From positions 1 to 64,000 of the forward strand of contig DYNM01000002.1 in assembly GCA_020721065.1 (NCBI GenBank): DNA of 64,000 bases, read 5' to 3'. Within the stretch, counting starts at the first letter, position 1; the number at the start of each line of letters is the position of its first letter. The notes under the pieces are model-generated. The model saw nothing but the letters and a program-made list of their open reading frames with translations. It was not told where the DNA came from and searched no databases. A program made the translations under genes and the position numbers. Of this stretch, positions 38,176 to 46,943 are shown one piece after another. This stretch comes from Thiocystis violascens (lineage in GTDB: Bacteria; Pseudomonadota; Gammaproteobacteria; Chromatiales; Chromatiaceae).

Positions 38176-39585
38176 ATGCGATTTTCTCATTTCAGACTCA
38201 CAACCTTGAAGCGTTCGCCCTCTTATTTTACGCATGTCTCGTCACGCTCACCGCTTGCTGTCCGCTGGAGCTTGGGGCTGATGGCGCTGGCGCTATTGAC
38301 CGGCTGCGGCACCCTGTCATCGGCAGCGCCGCGTACGAGCGTCGCGCCGACCAGTCGCGGCTTCGTCGCCCAACAACCGCCACCGCCACCTTGGGAAACG
38401 CCGGTGACAGCAGCGGAATTGCGAGAACCCAATGCTGGCGTGATGGGACGCCTTTACAGCCAAGAACCCTTGCGCCTGCGCCAAGAACTCAGCGCGGTTT
38501 GTCAGGGAATGCCCGCAACCGCCGCACCACGAGTGCTGCGCTCACTGGTAGCAGATTTGTATTTTTCCGGGGTCGCGCCCGCAGTCGCCACCGAAGCCTT
38601 GCTGCTCGGCAAATGCGGTACAACCACCCAAGTGGTGACAGAAATGGTGGCACGCGGCGGCGAAGCGCAGGTCACGCTCATTGTGGAGCGGGCACAAACT
38701 TTGCAGGGTAATGGTGCAACACGTCCGCTGCTTGCCGCCGCGCAAGCGGGATTAGCGCGATTAGCGCATTTGCAACAGCAAGCTGAAGAGAACACTGCTG
38801 CCGTCAAATCATTACCTACTTATGGCATGGTGTATTTTCCGGCGGCCGGTGAATTTTCCAAAGTTGACACCGCCATTGCCTTAAATCGACTCTATGAAGA
38901 CGCCATTCCCGGCTATGGTTTATACACCTTTGTCTTAGTTGGAAAACGAGAACCAAAAACAACCCAGTCAGCAACCACGCGAACGCAAGAATTATTGCGC
39001 GTGATTGAAACTTATATCACGGCTGATGCCCAACATGCTGATCCCAATCTAGAAACCCCGGCATTTTTAGTTCCGATTTATCCTGAAAAAGTGGGGCAAC
39101 CATTCATTGAACAAGTCGCCTTTGATCTCGCCGAATCCATGCGCAATCATCTCAGCACCACCTTACGTCGCAACGGACAAATACAATTAGCGACGCAAAT
39201 TGAACACAACAGCGGTCCCTTTTTAGTGTCATCATCAGAACCGCGTTTAACGCCAACTGATCCCAACACGCCACAGTTAATTACTGACTTATCACTGATT
39301 GGTGCAGAACATCTGTATAACGTGATTGATGCGTATGATCGCCCGCTTGCTACTAACGGCACGACGCCATTAGACAATTTAGCAATCATCCAAGAACGAT
39401 TGTTAGCATTGCCAATTAAAGTGCCCACGACAGGAAAAAAAGTCCAAGGAAAATCAACTTGGGTATCATTACTTGGGATGCTAAAACCGCATCAAACGAC
39501 AACGAAGCGTCGAGAAGCATTTTATATTGAACCATTTTCAGAATTTCAACTGACCACCCAACCGGATTTTATTCGTGCCATATGA
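38176..39585 (+). CDS. Predicted lipoprotein of unknown function
   Basis: About 469 residues. The start is placed at the ATG 38176, just after fxsA. A long N-terminal arm of about 30 residues precedes a hydrophobic stretch (WSLGLMALALLTGCG) ending in the lipobox LTGC, so the mature protein should be lipid-anchored at that Cys. The middle (PAAGEFSKVDTAIALNRLYEDAIPGYGLYTFVLVG) and the C terminus do not match any family I recognise. It overlaps the next gene by ATGA. Codon use becomes AT-rich after about 38.75 kb. It is probably an envelope protein working with the membrane protein encoded next. Confidence 0.75.
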   Translation: MRFSHFRLTTLKRSPSYFTHVSSRSPLAVRWSLGLMALALLTGCGTLSSAAPRTSVAPTSRGFVAQQPPPPPWETPVTAAELREPNAGVMGRLYSQEPLRLRQELSAVCQGMPATAAPRVLRSLVADLYFSGVAPAVATEALLLGKCGTTTQVVTEMVARGGEAQVTLIVERAQTLQGNGATRPLLAAAQAGLARLAHLQQQAEENTAAVKSLPTYGMVYFPAAGEFSKVDTAIALNRLYEDAIPGYGLYTFVLVGKREPKTTQSATTRTQELLRVIETYITADAQHADPNLETPAFLVPIYPEKVGQPFIEQVAFDLAESMRNHLSTTLRRNGQIQLATQIEHNSGPFLVSSSEPRLTPTDPNTPQLITDLSLIGAEHLYNVIDAYDRPLATNGTTPLDNLAIIQERLLALPIKVPTTGKKVQGKSTWVSLLGMLKPHQTTTKRREAFYIEPFSEFQLTTQPDFIRAI

Positions 39586-40187
39586 ACATTATTCCTGATA
39601 GTTTCAGCAGTTTCATACGCTTTTTAGTCGGCATCTTATTATTGCAAGCTGTCACAGTATTATTGATTTACACTGCCTTACAAACCAATTGGCAAGTCAC
39701 TTGGCCACTCTTTACAGTGCTCGGAGCCGCAATTGGTTTTTTAGCAGCACTATGGTTTAACACCATTGTATATGCCCATCGCAGTCGCGCCGTCTCAAAA
39801 ATTACCGAACGCTTCTCTAAAGAGCGTGAAAAAATTCGCGTGAAAGCAGAACAACAACGCGCTAAAGATGGACGTTCTAATGAGCGTTTAGCAGCACAAG
39901 CGCGTACCCGTCCCGCCATGGGAATGAGCTTAAAAACTGGCTTGATTGTGGGTGGTAGCGTGGGTTTAGGGATCGCCATGATGATGGCGCAATTAATGAC
40001 TTTAGGCTTGGTCACATTAACGGCAGTTGGCGGCGCAGCATTGGGTTATACGGTACGCTCACGGCAAGAAAAACTATTTACTAATAAACAGTTAGCAACG
40101 CAAGAGCGCACTATGACTGTCATTACAGCCGACGCCACTACGCAATTGTTACCACGGCAAAAACAACAATCTACTGATGTGAATTAA
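39582..40187 (+). CDS. Membrane protein of unknown function with a central charged helix
   Basis: 201 residues, translationally coupled to the lipoprotein gene through ATGA. Two N-terminal membrane helices (FLVGILLLQAVTVLLIYTAL; WPLFTVLGAAIGFLAALWF) are followed by a Lys/Glu/Arg-rich helical stretch (ERFSKEREKIRVKAEQQR) and another hydrophobic pair rich in Gly (LIVGGSVGLGIAMMMAQL; LGLVTLTAVGGAALGY). The family is not recognised. The tight pairing suggests that the two products form one envelope complex. Confidence 0.7.
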   Translation: MNIIPDSFSSFIRFLVGILLLQAVTVLLIYTALQTNWQVTWPLFTVLGAAIGFLAALWFNTIVYAHRSRAVSKITERFSKEREKIRVKAEQQRAKDGRSNERLAAQARTRPAMGMSLKTGLIVGGSVGLGIAMMMAQLMTLGLVTLTAVGGAALGYTVRSRQEKLFTNKQLATQERTMTVITADATTQLLPRQKQQSTDVN

Positions 40188-40222
40188 ACGGCGCTTTCAA
40201 TTCCAGCAACAGGGTGATAGTG

Positions 40223-41320
40223 ATGATTAAATCTTGGTTTCTTAAAGGTGCGCCAGTTGATGGAAATACTGTATTAGTGCCAATGGATCATTTTCCGGCA
40301 ACGGTGGGACGCAGCACACAATGCACAATCACCATTGATTCTAATGGCGTGTCACGGGTTCATGCACGTTTTGAGTTGAGTGCGCGGGGAGAATTGTTGC
40401 TTACTGATTTAGAAAGCACCAATGGCACCTATCGTAATCGGGAACGTATTACGACACCAACTACGGTATTGGAAGGCGATATTTTACATTTCGGTACTGC
40501 TGAGTTTCGTTTAAGTCAATCTGTGGTTGATAGCTCAAAGTTAACCAGCAAGTCAGTGCGAGAACAAACTTGTTTAGTGGAAACTGGCAACAGTTTACCG
40601 GAAAACTTTTTATTGCAAGAAACTGATTTTCTGAGCATGTTAAAAGAGGATCAACTGCGCGTAGCGTGGCAACCGATTGTTGATTTTCATACCCGCCAAG
40701 TTTTAGCGTATGAAGTGTTGGGGCGCGGGGCGCATCTCGCTTTACCGCAATCACCCATGCAGTTATTTCAACTTGCAGAAAAACTCAATAAAGAGGTGGA
40801 ATTATCGCAAGCCTTCCGTCGTTGTGGGGCGAAAGCAGCAGCACGACGTGAGAAGCCAGTGCGTTTGTTTATGAATAGCCATCCGCAAGAGATGTTTTTA
40901 GAATCATTTTTTAATTCAATTGAAGAGATATTATTGCTGGCACCACAGATGGAGTTGGTGATGGAAATTCACGAAACAGCGGTGAATGATGGCAATCAAA
41001 TGAAAAGAATGGTAGATCGGCTGCGTGAGTGCGGTGTGTTGATGGCGTATGATGATTTTGGCGCGGGGCAGGCACGTTTACATGAAATCGCAGATATTCC
41101 TGCGGACATTGTAAAGTTTGATATGGGGTTAATTCGGGATATTCATCGCGCTCCGCTGAAGAAACAGCAGATGATTGAACAATTGGTAAAACTGGTATTG
41201 GATTTGGGTTCGCAAACGCTGGCGGAAGGTGTGGAAACTGAAGAAGAAGCGGCGGTGTGCATTCAAATGGGATTTCAATTATGTCAGGGTTATCTCACTG
41301 GACGCCCTGAATTGATATGA
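40223..41320 (+). CDS. FHA-EAL domain protein
   Basis: 365 residues from the ATG at 40223, which follows AGGG by eight bases; upstream GTG codons are less likely. Residues about 5-110 form an FHA domain (ATVGRSTQCTITI, VSRVHARFEL, TDLESTNGTYRN), which binds phosphothreonine. Residues about 135-365 form an EAL domain in which the signature reads EVL (AYEVLGRG). Other catalytic residues appear kept: Asn in FMNSHPQE, Glu in MEIHE, DD in AYDDFGAG, Lys in VKFDMG, Glu in AEGVET and Gln in LCQGYLTGRP. It may link Ser/Thr-kinase signalling to cyclic-di-GMP turnover or binding. No Ser/Thr kinase gene is near. Confidence 0.88.
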   Translation: MIKSWFLKGAPVDGNTVLVPMDHFPATVGRSTQCTITIDSNGVSRVHARFELSARGELLLTDLESTNGTYRNRERITTPTTVLEGDILHFGTAEFRLSQSVVDSSKLTSKSVREQTCLVETGNSLPENFLLQETDFLSMLKEDQLRVAWQPIVDFHTRQVLAYEVLGRGAHLALPQSPMQLFQLAEKLNKEVELSQAFRRCGAKAAARREKPVRLFMNSHPQEMFLESFFNSIEEILLLAPQMELVMEIHETAVNDGNQMKRMVDRLRECGVLMAYDDFGAGQARLHEIADIPADIVKFDMGLIRDIHRAPLKKQQMIEQLVKLVLDLGSQTLAEGVETEEEAAVCIQMGFQLCQGYLTGRPELI

Positions 41321-41354
41321 GTTTAATTTTGGATTGGTTAGCGATGGTTTAATT

Positions 41355-43646
41355 GTGTTAATACGTTATTTTGTTTTATTTATGTTGTTGGTAACAACCG
41401 GCGCTCGTGCTGACACGATGTTGCCGCCGGAGCAGGCATTTCAAATCACCGCGCAGGTTGAAAACGCGACCACGCTGCGGGTGCGCTGGACGATTGCCGC
41501 CGGTTATTACCTGTATCGGGATAAATGGCGCATCAGTTCGCCCACGCCCGGCATTGCGCTGGAACTGCCGTCGCGCCCTGCGCCAGAAATTAAGCAGGAT
41601 CAGTGGCTTGGGGCGGTTGGGATTGATCGGCATTCTGGCGAGCTGTTGATCCAGATGCAGCGCGACGCGACGGCACCGGAGCAAATGACGCTTGAAGTGG
41701 CGTTTCAGGGCTGCGCGGATGCGGGATTTTGTTATCCGCCGCAGCGCCAGTCGTTTCAATTGACGTTGCCGCGTGCGCTGGCGCTGTCCGCCGTGCGCAA
41801 TCATCTGCCTGCGCTGCGCGGCACTGCGCCAGACGAGTTGTTGCCGGTGACTGAGGCATTTCAGTTGACGGCAGAAGTGATTCCGCCGGAACAGGTGCTG
41901 CTGCGTTGGGACATCGCGCCGGGTACCTATTTGTATCGGGAGACGCTCGAAGTGACGCTGGAAGCTGCGGGTGACAGCGTGGCGCTCGGTGCGTTCAAAC
42001 GTCCGGCAGGTGGGGTGAAAACCGCAGCGGTATTGCCAGATGGGGCGCTGGGTGATGCGGAGGTGTATCACGATCAATTGGAATTTGTGGTGCCGCTGCT
42101 GCGCCAGACCTCGGAGGCAACGGCGTTGACGTTGATCGTGCGTTATCAGGGCTGCGCGGAAATTGGCGTGTGTTATCCGCCACAAACGCAGCGGTTGACG
42201 CTGGAATTGCCAGTCCAATCGTCGCTGCCGGTCGCGCCAGCCGCGCAGCAAGTGCCAGCCGGTGAAATCGCCGAACCGCTGCCAGATGAAAATGACGCGC
42301 CAGCTCTGGCTCTGGAACCCCCCTTTGAAAAAGTGGATCAAGGCGAATTTTCCGATCAATTCTCCAGCGTGTTGGCAAGCGGCAAGTGGTGGGCAATCTG
42401 CGCTGTGTTCTTTGGCTTCGGGCTGCTGCTGGCATTCACGCCGTGCGTGTTTCCGATGATCCCAATTTTGTCCGGCATCATCGTTGGACAGGGCGCAACG
42501 CTCACCACGCGCCGCGCCTTCTGGCTGTCATTGGTGTATGTGCTGGCGATGGCGTTGACCTACACAGTGGCAGGAATCGCCGCCGGTTTGTTTGGTGCAA
42601 ATTTACAAGCTGCATTTCAAAATCCTTGGATTATCATCAGCTTCGCGCTGATTTTCGTGGTGCTGGCGCTGTCAATGTTTGGATTTTATGAACTGCAATT
42701 GCCGTCGCGCTGGCAATCCAAACTCGCCGCCATCAGCAATCATCAAACCAGCGGCACGTTGCTCGGCGTCGCCATCATGGGACTGCTGTCGGCACTCATC
42801 ATCAGTCCCTGCGTCGCGCCACCGCTGTTCGGCGCACTGGTTTACATCAGCCAGACCGGTGACGCCGTGCTTGGAGGGCTGGCGCTGTTCGCATTGAGCT
42901 TGGGAATGGGCGCACCGCTGCTGGTGATTGGCACCTCGGCTGGACGGCTGTTGCCGCGAGCGGGAGCGTGGATGGAGGCGATCAAAACGGTGTTTGGCGT
43001 GTTGCTGCTGGGTGTGGCGATTGTGCTGCTGGAGCGGATCGTGCCGGCGGCGCTGACGCTGGTGCTGTGGGGCATGTTGTTGATTAGCAGCGGAATCTAT
43101 CTCGGCGCGTTGACGCCCGTGTCAGCGGGAAGCAGTGGCTGGCGCACGTTGTGGCGGAGCTGTGGGGTGATGTTGTTGATTTACGGCACTTTACAGTTAC
43201 TTGGCGCGGCGGCGGGTGGCAACAATCCGTTGCAACCGTTGCGCGGGGTGATGACGAGCGCCGCTGCGCCCGAACGTGCGGAGTTGTTGTTTCAGCGGGT
43301 GAACAGCGCCGATCTCGACCGTGCGTTGGCGGCGGCGACCGCAGCGGGGAAGCCGGTCATGTTGGATTTTTATGCGGATTGGTGCGTGTCGTGCAAAGAG
43401 CTGGAGCGCGATACGTTCAGTGATCCGACGGTGTTGGCGGCGGTGCAGCGATTCGTGCGGTTGCAGGTGGATGTGACTGCGAACACGGCGGCAGATCAGG
43501 CGGTCATGCAGGAACAATTTGGGATTTTCGGGCCACCGGCGTTGTTTTTCTTTGATGAACACGGCGTTGAAATGGCGGCAGCGCGGGTGTTGGGTTTTAT
43601 CTCCGCTGCGGAATTGCTGGCGCATCTGCGCCAGCACGAGTTTTGA
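41355..43646 (+). CDS. dsbD: Thiol:disulfide interchange protein DsbD with two N-terminal sensor domains
   Basis: About 763 residues. The signal peptide LIRYFVLFMLLVTTGARA is cleanest if translation starts at the GTG 41355; a TTG at 41334 is the alternative. Two copies of the periplasmic nDsbD-alpha domain follow, each with its Cys pair (GCADAGFCYPPQ and GCAEIGVCYPPQ). Then come eight membrane helices with the redox Cys in LAFTPCVFPMIP and LIISPCVAPPL, and a C-terminal thioredoxin domain (DFYADWCVSCKELE). It moves electrons from cytoplasmic thioredoxin to periplasmic thiol proteins. One N domain is normal; two are unusual. The linker before the membrane core contains a possible decayed repeat peptide (EPPFEKVDQGEF). 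Confidence 0.94.
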   Translation: MLIRYFVLFMLLVTTGARADTMLPPEQAFQITAQVENATTLRVRWTIAAGYYLYRDKWRISSPTPGIALELPSRPAPEIKQDQWLGAVGIDRHSGELLIQMQRDATAPEQMTLEVAFQGCADAGFCYPPQRQSFQLTLPRALALSAVRNHLPALRGTAPDELLPVTEAFQLTAEVIPPEQVLLRWDIAPGTYLYRETLEVTLEAAGDSVALGAFKRPAGGVKTAAVLPDGALGDAEVYHDQLEFVVPLLRQTSEATALTLIVRYQGCAEIGVCYPPQTQRLTLELPVQSSLPVAPAAQQVPAGEIAEPLPDENDAPALALEPPFEKVDQGEFSDQFSSVLASGKWWAICAVFFGFGLLLAFTPCVFPMIPILSGIIVGQGATLTTRRAFWLSLVYVLAMALTYTVAGIAAGLFGANLQAAFQNPWIIISFALIFVVLALSMFGFYELQLPSRWQSKLAAISNHQTSGTLLGVAIMGLLSALIISPCVAPPLFGALVYISQTGDAVLGGLALFALSLGMGAPLLVIGTSAGRLLPRAGAWMEAIKTVFGVLLLGVAIVLLERIVPAALTLVLWGMLLISSGIYLGALTPVSAGSSGWRTLWRSCGVMLLIYGTLQLLGAAAGGNNPLQPLRGVMTSAAAPERAELLFQRVNSADLDRALAAATAAGKPVMLDFYADWCVSCKELERDTFSDPTVLAAVQRFVRLQVDVTANTAADQAVMQEQFGIFGPPALFFFDEHGVEMAAARVLGFISAAELLAHLRQHEF
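42317..42341 (+). repeat. Possible degraded palindromic repeat in the dsbD linker
   Basis: ACCCCCCTTTGAAAAAGTGG resembles the CCCCCTTTGGAAAAGGGGG core of the in-frame repeats at 11.5 and 12.5 kb. It encodes PPFEK where those units encode PPFSKGG. The palindrome is broken, so the relation is tentative. Confidence 0.4.
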
Positions 43647-43660
43647 ATTGCTGCTGGCGC

Positions 43661-44641
43661 TTAAATTGCCAAAAAGCGATTGATTTCAAGTAACTGCGTG
43701 GGCGGTCGGTGCTTGCCATCCGCCAACGCTTCGCGCAGCGGGACGAGCTGATTGGTTTGTCCTAATTTGCCCGCCAACACCAGCGTTGCGCCCTCCAGCG
43801 CCGCCTGCACCGCAAACACGCCCAGCTCGGTCGCCAAATAGCGATCCAGCGCGACCGGCGAGCCGCCGCGTTGAATGTGACCGAGAACGCAGGTGCGGGT
43901 TTCAAAGCCATGTCCTTCGATGTCCGCTGCGACCTGCGCGACGCCGCCGTCGCAGGCACCTTCGGCGACCACGACGATCACGCTGCGCTTGTTGCGGGCG
44001 CGATATTCTTTGATGCGGGCGCTGAGAGCGGCGGAGTCATACGGTTGCTCAGGAATCAAAATCTCTTCTGCACCGCCGCCAATGCCGGTAAATAACGCGA
44101 TCCAACCGGCGTGCCGTCCCATCACTTCCAACAAAAAGATGCGATCAAACGCATCGGCGGTGTCACGCAGGCGATCAACGGCATCAAGCGCAGTATCCAG
44201 CGCGGTGAAAAAGCCAATCGTCCAATCGGTGCCGCCGAGATCGTTGTCAATCGTGCCCGGCAGCCCGATGAGTTGCCCCTGCCAATAGTCTGCCAGTGCG
44301 AGCGCACCCTGCATCGAACCGTTGCCGCCGATCACCAGCAGCGCGTCAATGCCCAAGCCTTTCAAGGTGCTGGCGGCTTGTTTTAAGCCTTCGGGATGGT
44401 GCATTTCTGGAGCGCGGGCGCTGCCGAGAATGGTGCCGCCGCGTTGGATGATGTTGGTGACGGAGCGGGCATCGAGTGCCTGATAGTCGCCGAGCAACAC
44501 GCCGCGATAACCGCGCTGAAAGCCGATAACTTCCAAGTTGTGATAAATCGCGGTGCGGACGATGGCGCGTAAACAGGCGTTCATGCCGGGCGCATCACCG
44601 CCGCTGGTCAGAACGCCGAGGCGATGAGGACGAGTAGTCAT
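43661..44641 (-). CDS. pfkA: 6-phosphofructokinase
   Basis: 326 residues. The nucleotide-site motif [21 protein letters not shown], the catalytic [16 protein letters not shown] with its general-base Asp, and [23 protein letters not shown] define the PFK family. The ATP-type Gly is kept in GGNGSM (Asn replaces the usual first Asp), so ATP is the likely donor rather than pyrophosphate. The start at 44641 overlaps the cyclophilin stop by ATGA and removes five extra residues of the longer frame. It is convergent with dsbD. Confidence 0.93.
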   Translation of the reverse strand: MTTRPHRLGVLTSGGDAPGMNACLRAIVRTAIYHNLEVIGFQRGYRGVLLGDYQALDARSVTNIIQRGGTILGSARAPEMHHPEGLKQAASTLKGLGIDALLVIGGNGSMQGALALADYWQGQLIGLPGTIDNDLGGTDWTIGFFTALDTALDAVDRLRDTADAFDRIFLLEVMGRHAGWIALFTGIGGGAEEILIPEQPYDSAALSARIKEYRARNKRSVIVVVAEGACDGGVAQVAADIEGHGFETRTCVLGHIQRGGSPVALDRYLATELGVFAVQAALEGATLVLAGKLGQTNQLVPLREALADGKHRPPTQLLEINRFLAI

Positions 44642-45201
44642 GGCAATTGCCGACACGCAGCGAAGGTGACGGGCGTTTGGGTGCGACCGGAGCGACTGCC
44701 TTGCGCTTCCATTGCTTGAATCACGTCCATACCGGCAATGACTTTTCCAAACACGACGTGCTTACCATCTAAAAATGGTGTGGGCGCGACGGTAATAAAA
44801 AACTGTGAGCCGTTGGTATTTGGACCTGCATTAGCCATTGATAACACCCCGGCTGCGTCGTGATGCAATTGGAAGTTTTCATCGGGAAATGATTTGCCAT
44901 AAATGGATTCACCGCCGGTACCATTGCCATTGGTAAAGTCGCCACCTTGAATCATAAACCCCGGAATAATGCGATGAAATGGACTGCCGGCGTAATTGAG
45001 CGATTTACCTTTTTCGCCGGTACACAAGGCGCGAAAATTCTCTGCTGTTTTCGGAACGACATTGGCGAATAATTCGAGCGTGACGGTGCCAGCGGGTTGA
45101 TTGTCGATGGTGACGTCGATGGCGACTTTGGGATTGGCAGCCAGCGCGGCGGTGGCGGCAGTGAACAGGACGCTGGCGAGAAGGGGTTTGAGGTGGTGCA
45201 T
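44638..45201 (-). CDS. Periplasmic cyclophilin-type peptidyl-prolyl isomerase
   Basis: 187 residues with a signal peptide ([21 protein letters not shown]). The cyclophilin core includes [65 protein letters not shown] and [19 protein letters not shown], with the catalytic Arg in [14 protein letters not shown]. It isomerises proline bonds in exported proteins. It is coupled to the downstream pfk gene by a 4-base overlap, an odd partner functionally. Confidence 0.95.
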   Translation of the reverse strand: MHHLKPLLASVLFTAATAALAANPKVAIDVTIDNQPAGTVTLELFANVVPKTAENFRALCTGEKGKSLNYAGSPFHRIIPGFMIQGGDFTNGNGTGGESIYGKSFPDENFQLHHDAAGVLSMANAGPNTNGSQFFITVAPTPFLDGKHVVFGKVIAGMDVIQAMEAQGSRSGRTQTPVTFAACRQLP

Positions 45202-45307
45202 GTGCTTGATTTCCCAATTGATGACAAGAGTGTGTGACTGAAAGTGAGCTGTGGCGTTGGTTAAACTGTCACGGCATGAACTGTTTTTTTACCACAAGAG
45301 GTTTGCG

Positions 45308-45991
45308 ATGAAACGACCATTTTCGATGACTGTGATTGCGTGTACTGCCAGCGCGATGATTGTAGGCGGCTGCGCCAGCCCCGGCGGTGGCGTCTCAGAC
45401 ACCGGTCAGGGCGCGATGATTGGCACTGCGATTGGTGCGGCAACGGGGGCGCTGATTGGCTCGAAGGGTGCTAATGCGGGACGTGGGGCGCTCATCGGTG
45501 CGATTGGCGGGGCGTTGGTGGGAACGGCGGTGGGTGCGTATATGGAAAAACAGCACCAAGATTTCCAGAAGGCGCTGGCGGATGAAATTGCGAGCGGCAT
45601 GATTCGCGTCCAAAAACTGCCCAATGATGAATTATTGGTGGGAATGACGGGCGAGACGACGTTTGAGGTTGATTCTGATCAGATCAAGCCCGGTTTTTAC
45701 AGCACGATGGATAAAATCGCTGCCATCGTGACCAAATATGGCAAGACGGAATTGGCGATTGCTGGGCATACCGATAGCACTGGTTCTGCCGGTCACAATC
45801 AAATGCTATCGGAACGCCGGGCGGGTTCAGTGGAGCGTTATCTCGGCAATGGCGGCGTGGTGGCAAATCGGATGACGTCGGCTGGTTTTGGGAAAGATCA
45901 ACCGATTGCGAGTAATGCCAGCGAATCTGGGCGGCGCTTAAATCGGCGGGTTGATATTACCATCGTGCCGATTCGACAAGACGCAGGTTAA
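45308..45991 (+). CDS. OmpA-family lipoprotein with glycine-zipper domain
   Basis: 227 residues from the ATG at 45308, which has AGAGG upstream. The signal sequence ends in the lipobox VGGC. Residues about 30-85 form a glycine zipper (GAMIGTAIGAATGALIGSKGANAGRGALIGAIGGALVGTAVGAY), and the C-terminal half is an OmpA/MotB peptidoglycan-binding domain (IAGHTDSTGSAGHNQMLSERRAGSVERYL, RMTSAGFGKDQPIASN, GRRLNRRVDITI). It resembles YiaD-type lipoproteins that link the outer membrane to the wall. Confidence 0.93.
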   Translation: MKRPFSMTVIACTASAMIVGGCASPGGGVSDTGQGAMIGTAIGAATGALIGSKGANAGRGALIGAIGGALVGTAVGAYMEKQHQDFQKALADEIASGMIRVQKLPNDELLVGMTGETTFEVDSDQIKPGFYSTMDKIAAIVTKYGKTELAIAGHTDSTGSAGHNQMLSERRAGSVERYLGNGGVVANRMTSAGFGKDQPIASNASESGRRLNRRVDITIVPIRQDAG

Positions 45992-46159
45992 TTGCGTTTC
46001 TTTCAGCTCTTTTATTGAATAACGCGCTCGCTTTGATTGCGTGAGTTTAATAACGGAGCTGAATGCGCCCAACAACGATCAAAATGATATTGACTTTTTA
46101 TGCCGCGATACTTTTGAAGTTTTACTGACAACTATTTTAATAAGCCAAAGCGAGTATTT

Positions 46160-46933
46160 ATGACGGGTAAGGTGTGGTTTGTGGGTGCCGGTCCGGGCGC
46201 ACCAGATTTAATTACGGTGCGCGGGGCGCGATTGCTGGCCGAAGCGGGTGCGATTTTGTACACCGGCTCGTTGGTGGCAGAAACGGTGCTGCAATGGGCA
46301 ACTCCCCAGTGCGAGATCGCCGACTCCAAAACGATGGCGTTGGCGGAAGTGACGGCATGGTTGCTGGATCGCGCCCAGCGCCACGCGGTGGTGGTGCGGC
46401 TGCAAACCGGCGATCCAACGCTGTACGGCGTGGTGGCCGAGCTGGCGCGTCCGCTGGATGCGGCGGGGATTCCAGTGGGGATTGTTTCTGGCGTGTCGTC
46501 AGCAATGGCGGCGGCGGCAGCAGCGGGTGAATGTTTGACGCTGCCAGAACTCACGCAAACCGTGATTTTTACGCGCTTGTCAGAACGGACGGCGATGCCA
46601 GCGGGTGAGTCGTTTGTCTCGCTGGCGGCGCACGGCTGCACGTTGTGCATTTTTTTGTCGATTGAGCGCATCGAGGCGGTGGTGGCGCAGTTGCTTGAAG
46701 CGGGTTGGGCGGCAACGGCAGCAGTGGTCATTGTTCACAAGGCGACATGGCCAGATGAGGTCGTGTTGCGCGGCACCTTGAATGACATCGCCGCGCAGTG
46801 CCGAGCGGCCAACATTGATCGACAAGCATTGATTGTGGTGAGTCCGGCACTCGGAGCGCGGTTTCGCCCCAGCAACACCACGTCTAAATTGTACGACGCG
46901 GCATTTCCGCGTCGGTTTCGTTCCACCACTTGA
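46160..46933 (+). CDS. cobM: Precorrin-4 C11-methyltransferase
   Basis: 257 residues. It opens KVWFVGAGPGAPDLITVRGARLLAEAGAILYTGSLV, the tetrapyrrole methylase signature in its CobM/CbiF form, and contains TGDPTLYGVVAELARPLDAAGIPVGIVSGVSS and ELTQTVIFTRLSERTAMP. It transfers a methyl group from SAM to C11 of precorrin-4 or cobalt-precorrin-4 in corrin ring synthesis. It is followed after 10 bases by cbiB. No cobalamin riboswitch is obvious in the preceding 168 bases. Other corrin genes must lie elsewhere. Confidence 0.93.
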   Translation: MTGKVWFVGAGPGAPDLITVRGARLLAEAGAILYTGSLVAETVLQWATPQCEIADSKTMALAEVTAWLLDRAQRHAVVVRLQTGDPTLYGVVAELARPLDAAGIPVGIVSGVSSAMAAAAAAGECLTLPELTQTVIFTRLSERTAMPAGESFVSLAAHGCTLCIFLSIERIEAVVAQLLEAGWAATAAVVIVHKATWPDEVVLRGTLNDIAAQCRAANIDRQALIVVSPALGARFRPSNTTSKLYDAAFPRRFRSTT

Positions 46934-46943
46934 GGTCAACTCC

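Noticed and set aside
41376..42359. Long minus-strand frame opposite dsbD (327 codons)
   Set aside because: The composition (Arg, Gln, His) is that of an antisense shadow, and the plus-strand DsbD domains are unambiguous.
45992..46159. Cobalamin riboswitch before cobM
   Set aside because: I looked for a B12-box-like core and the long stem set and saw none in these 168 bases.
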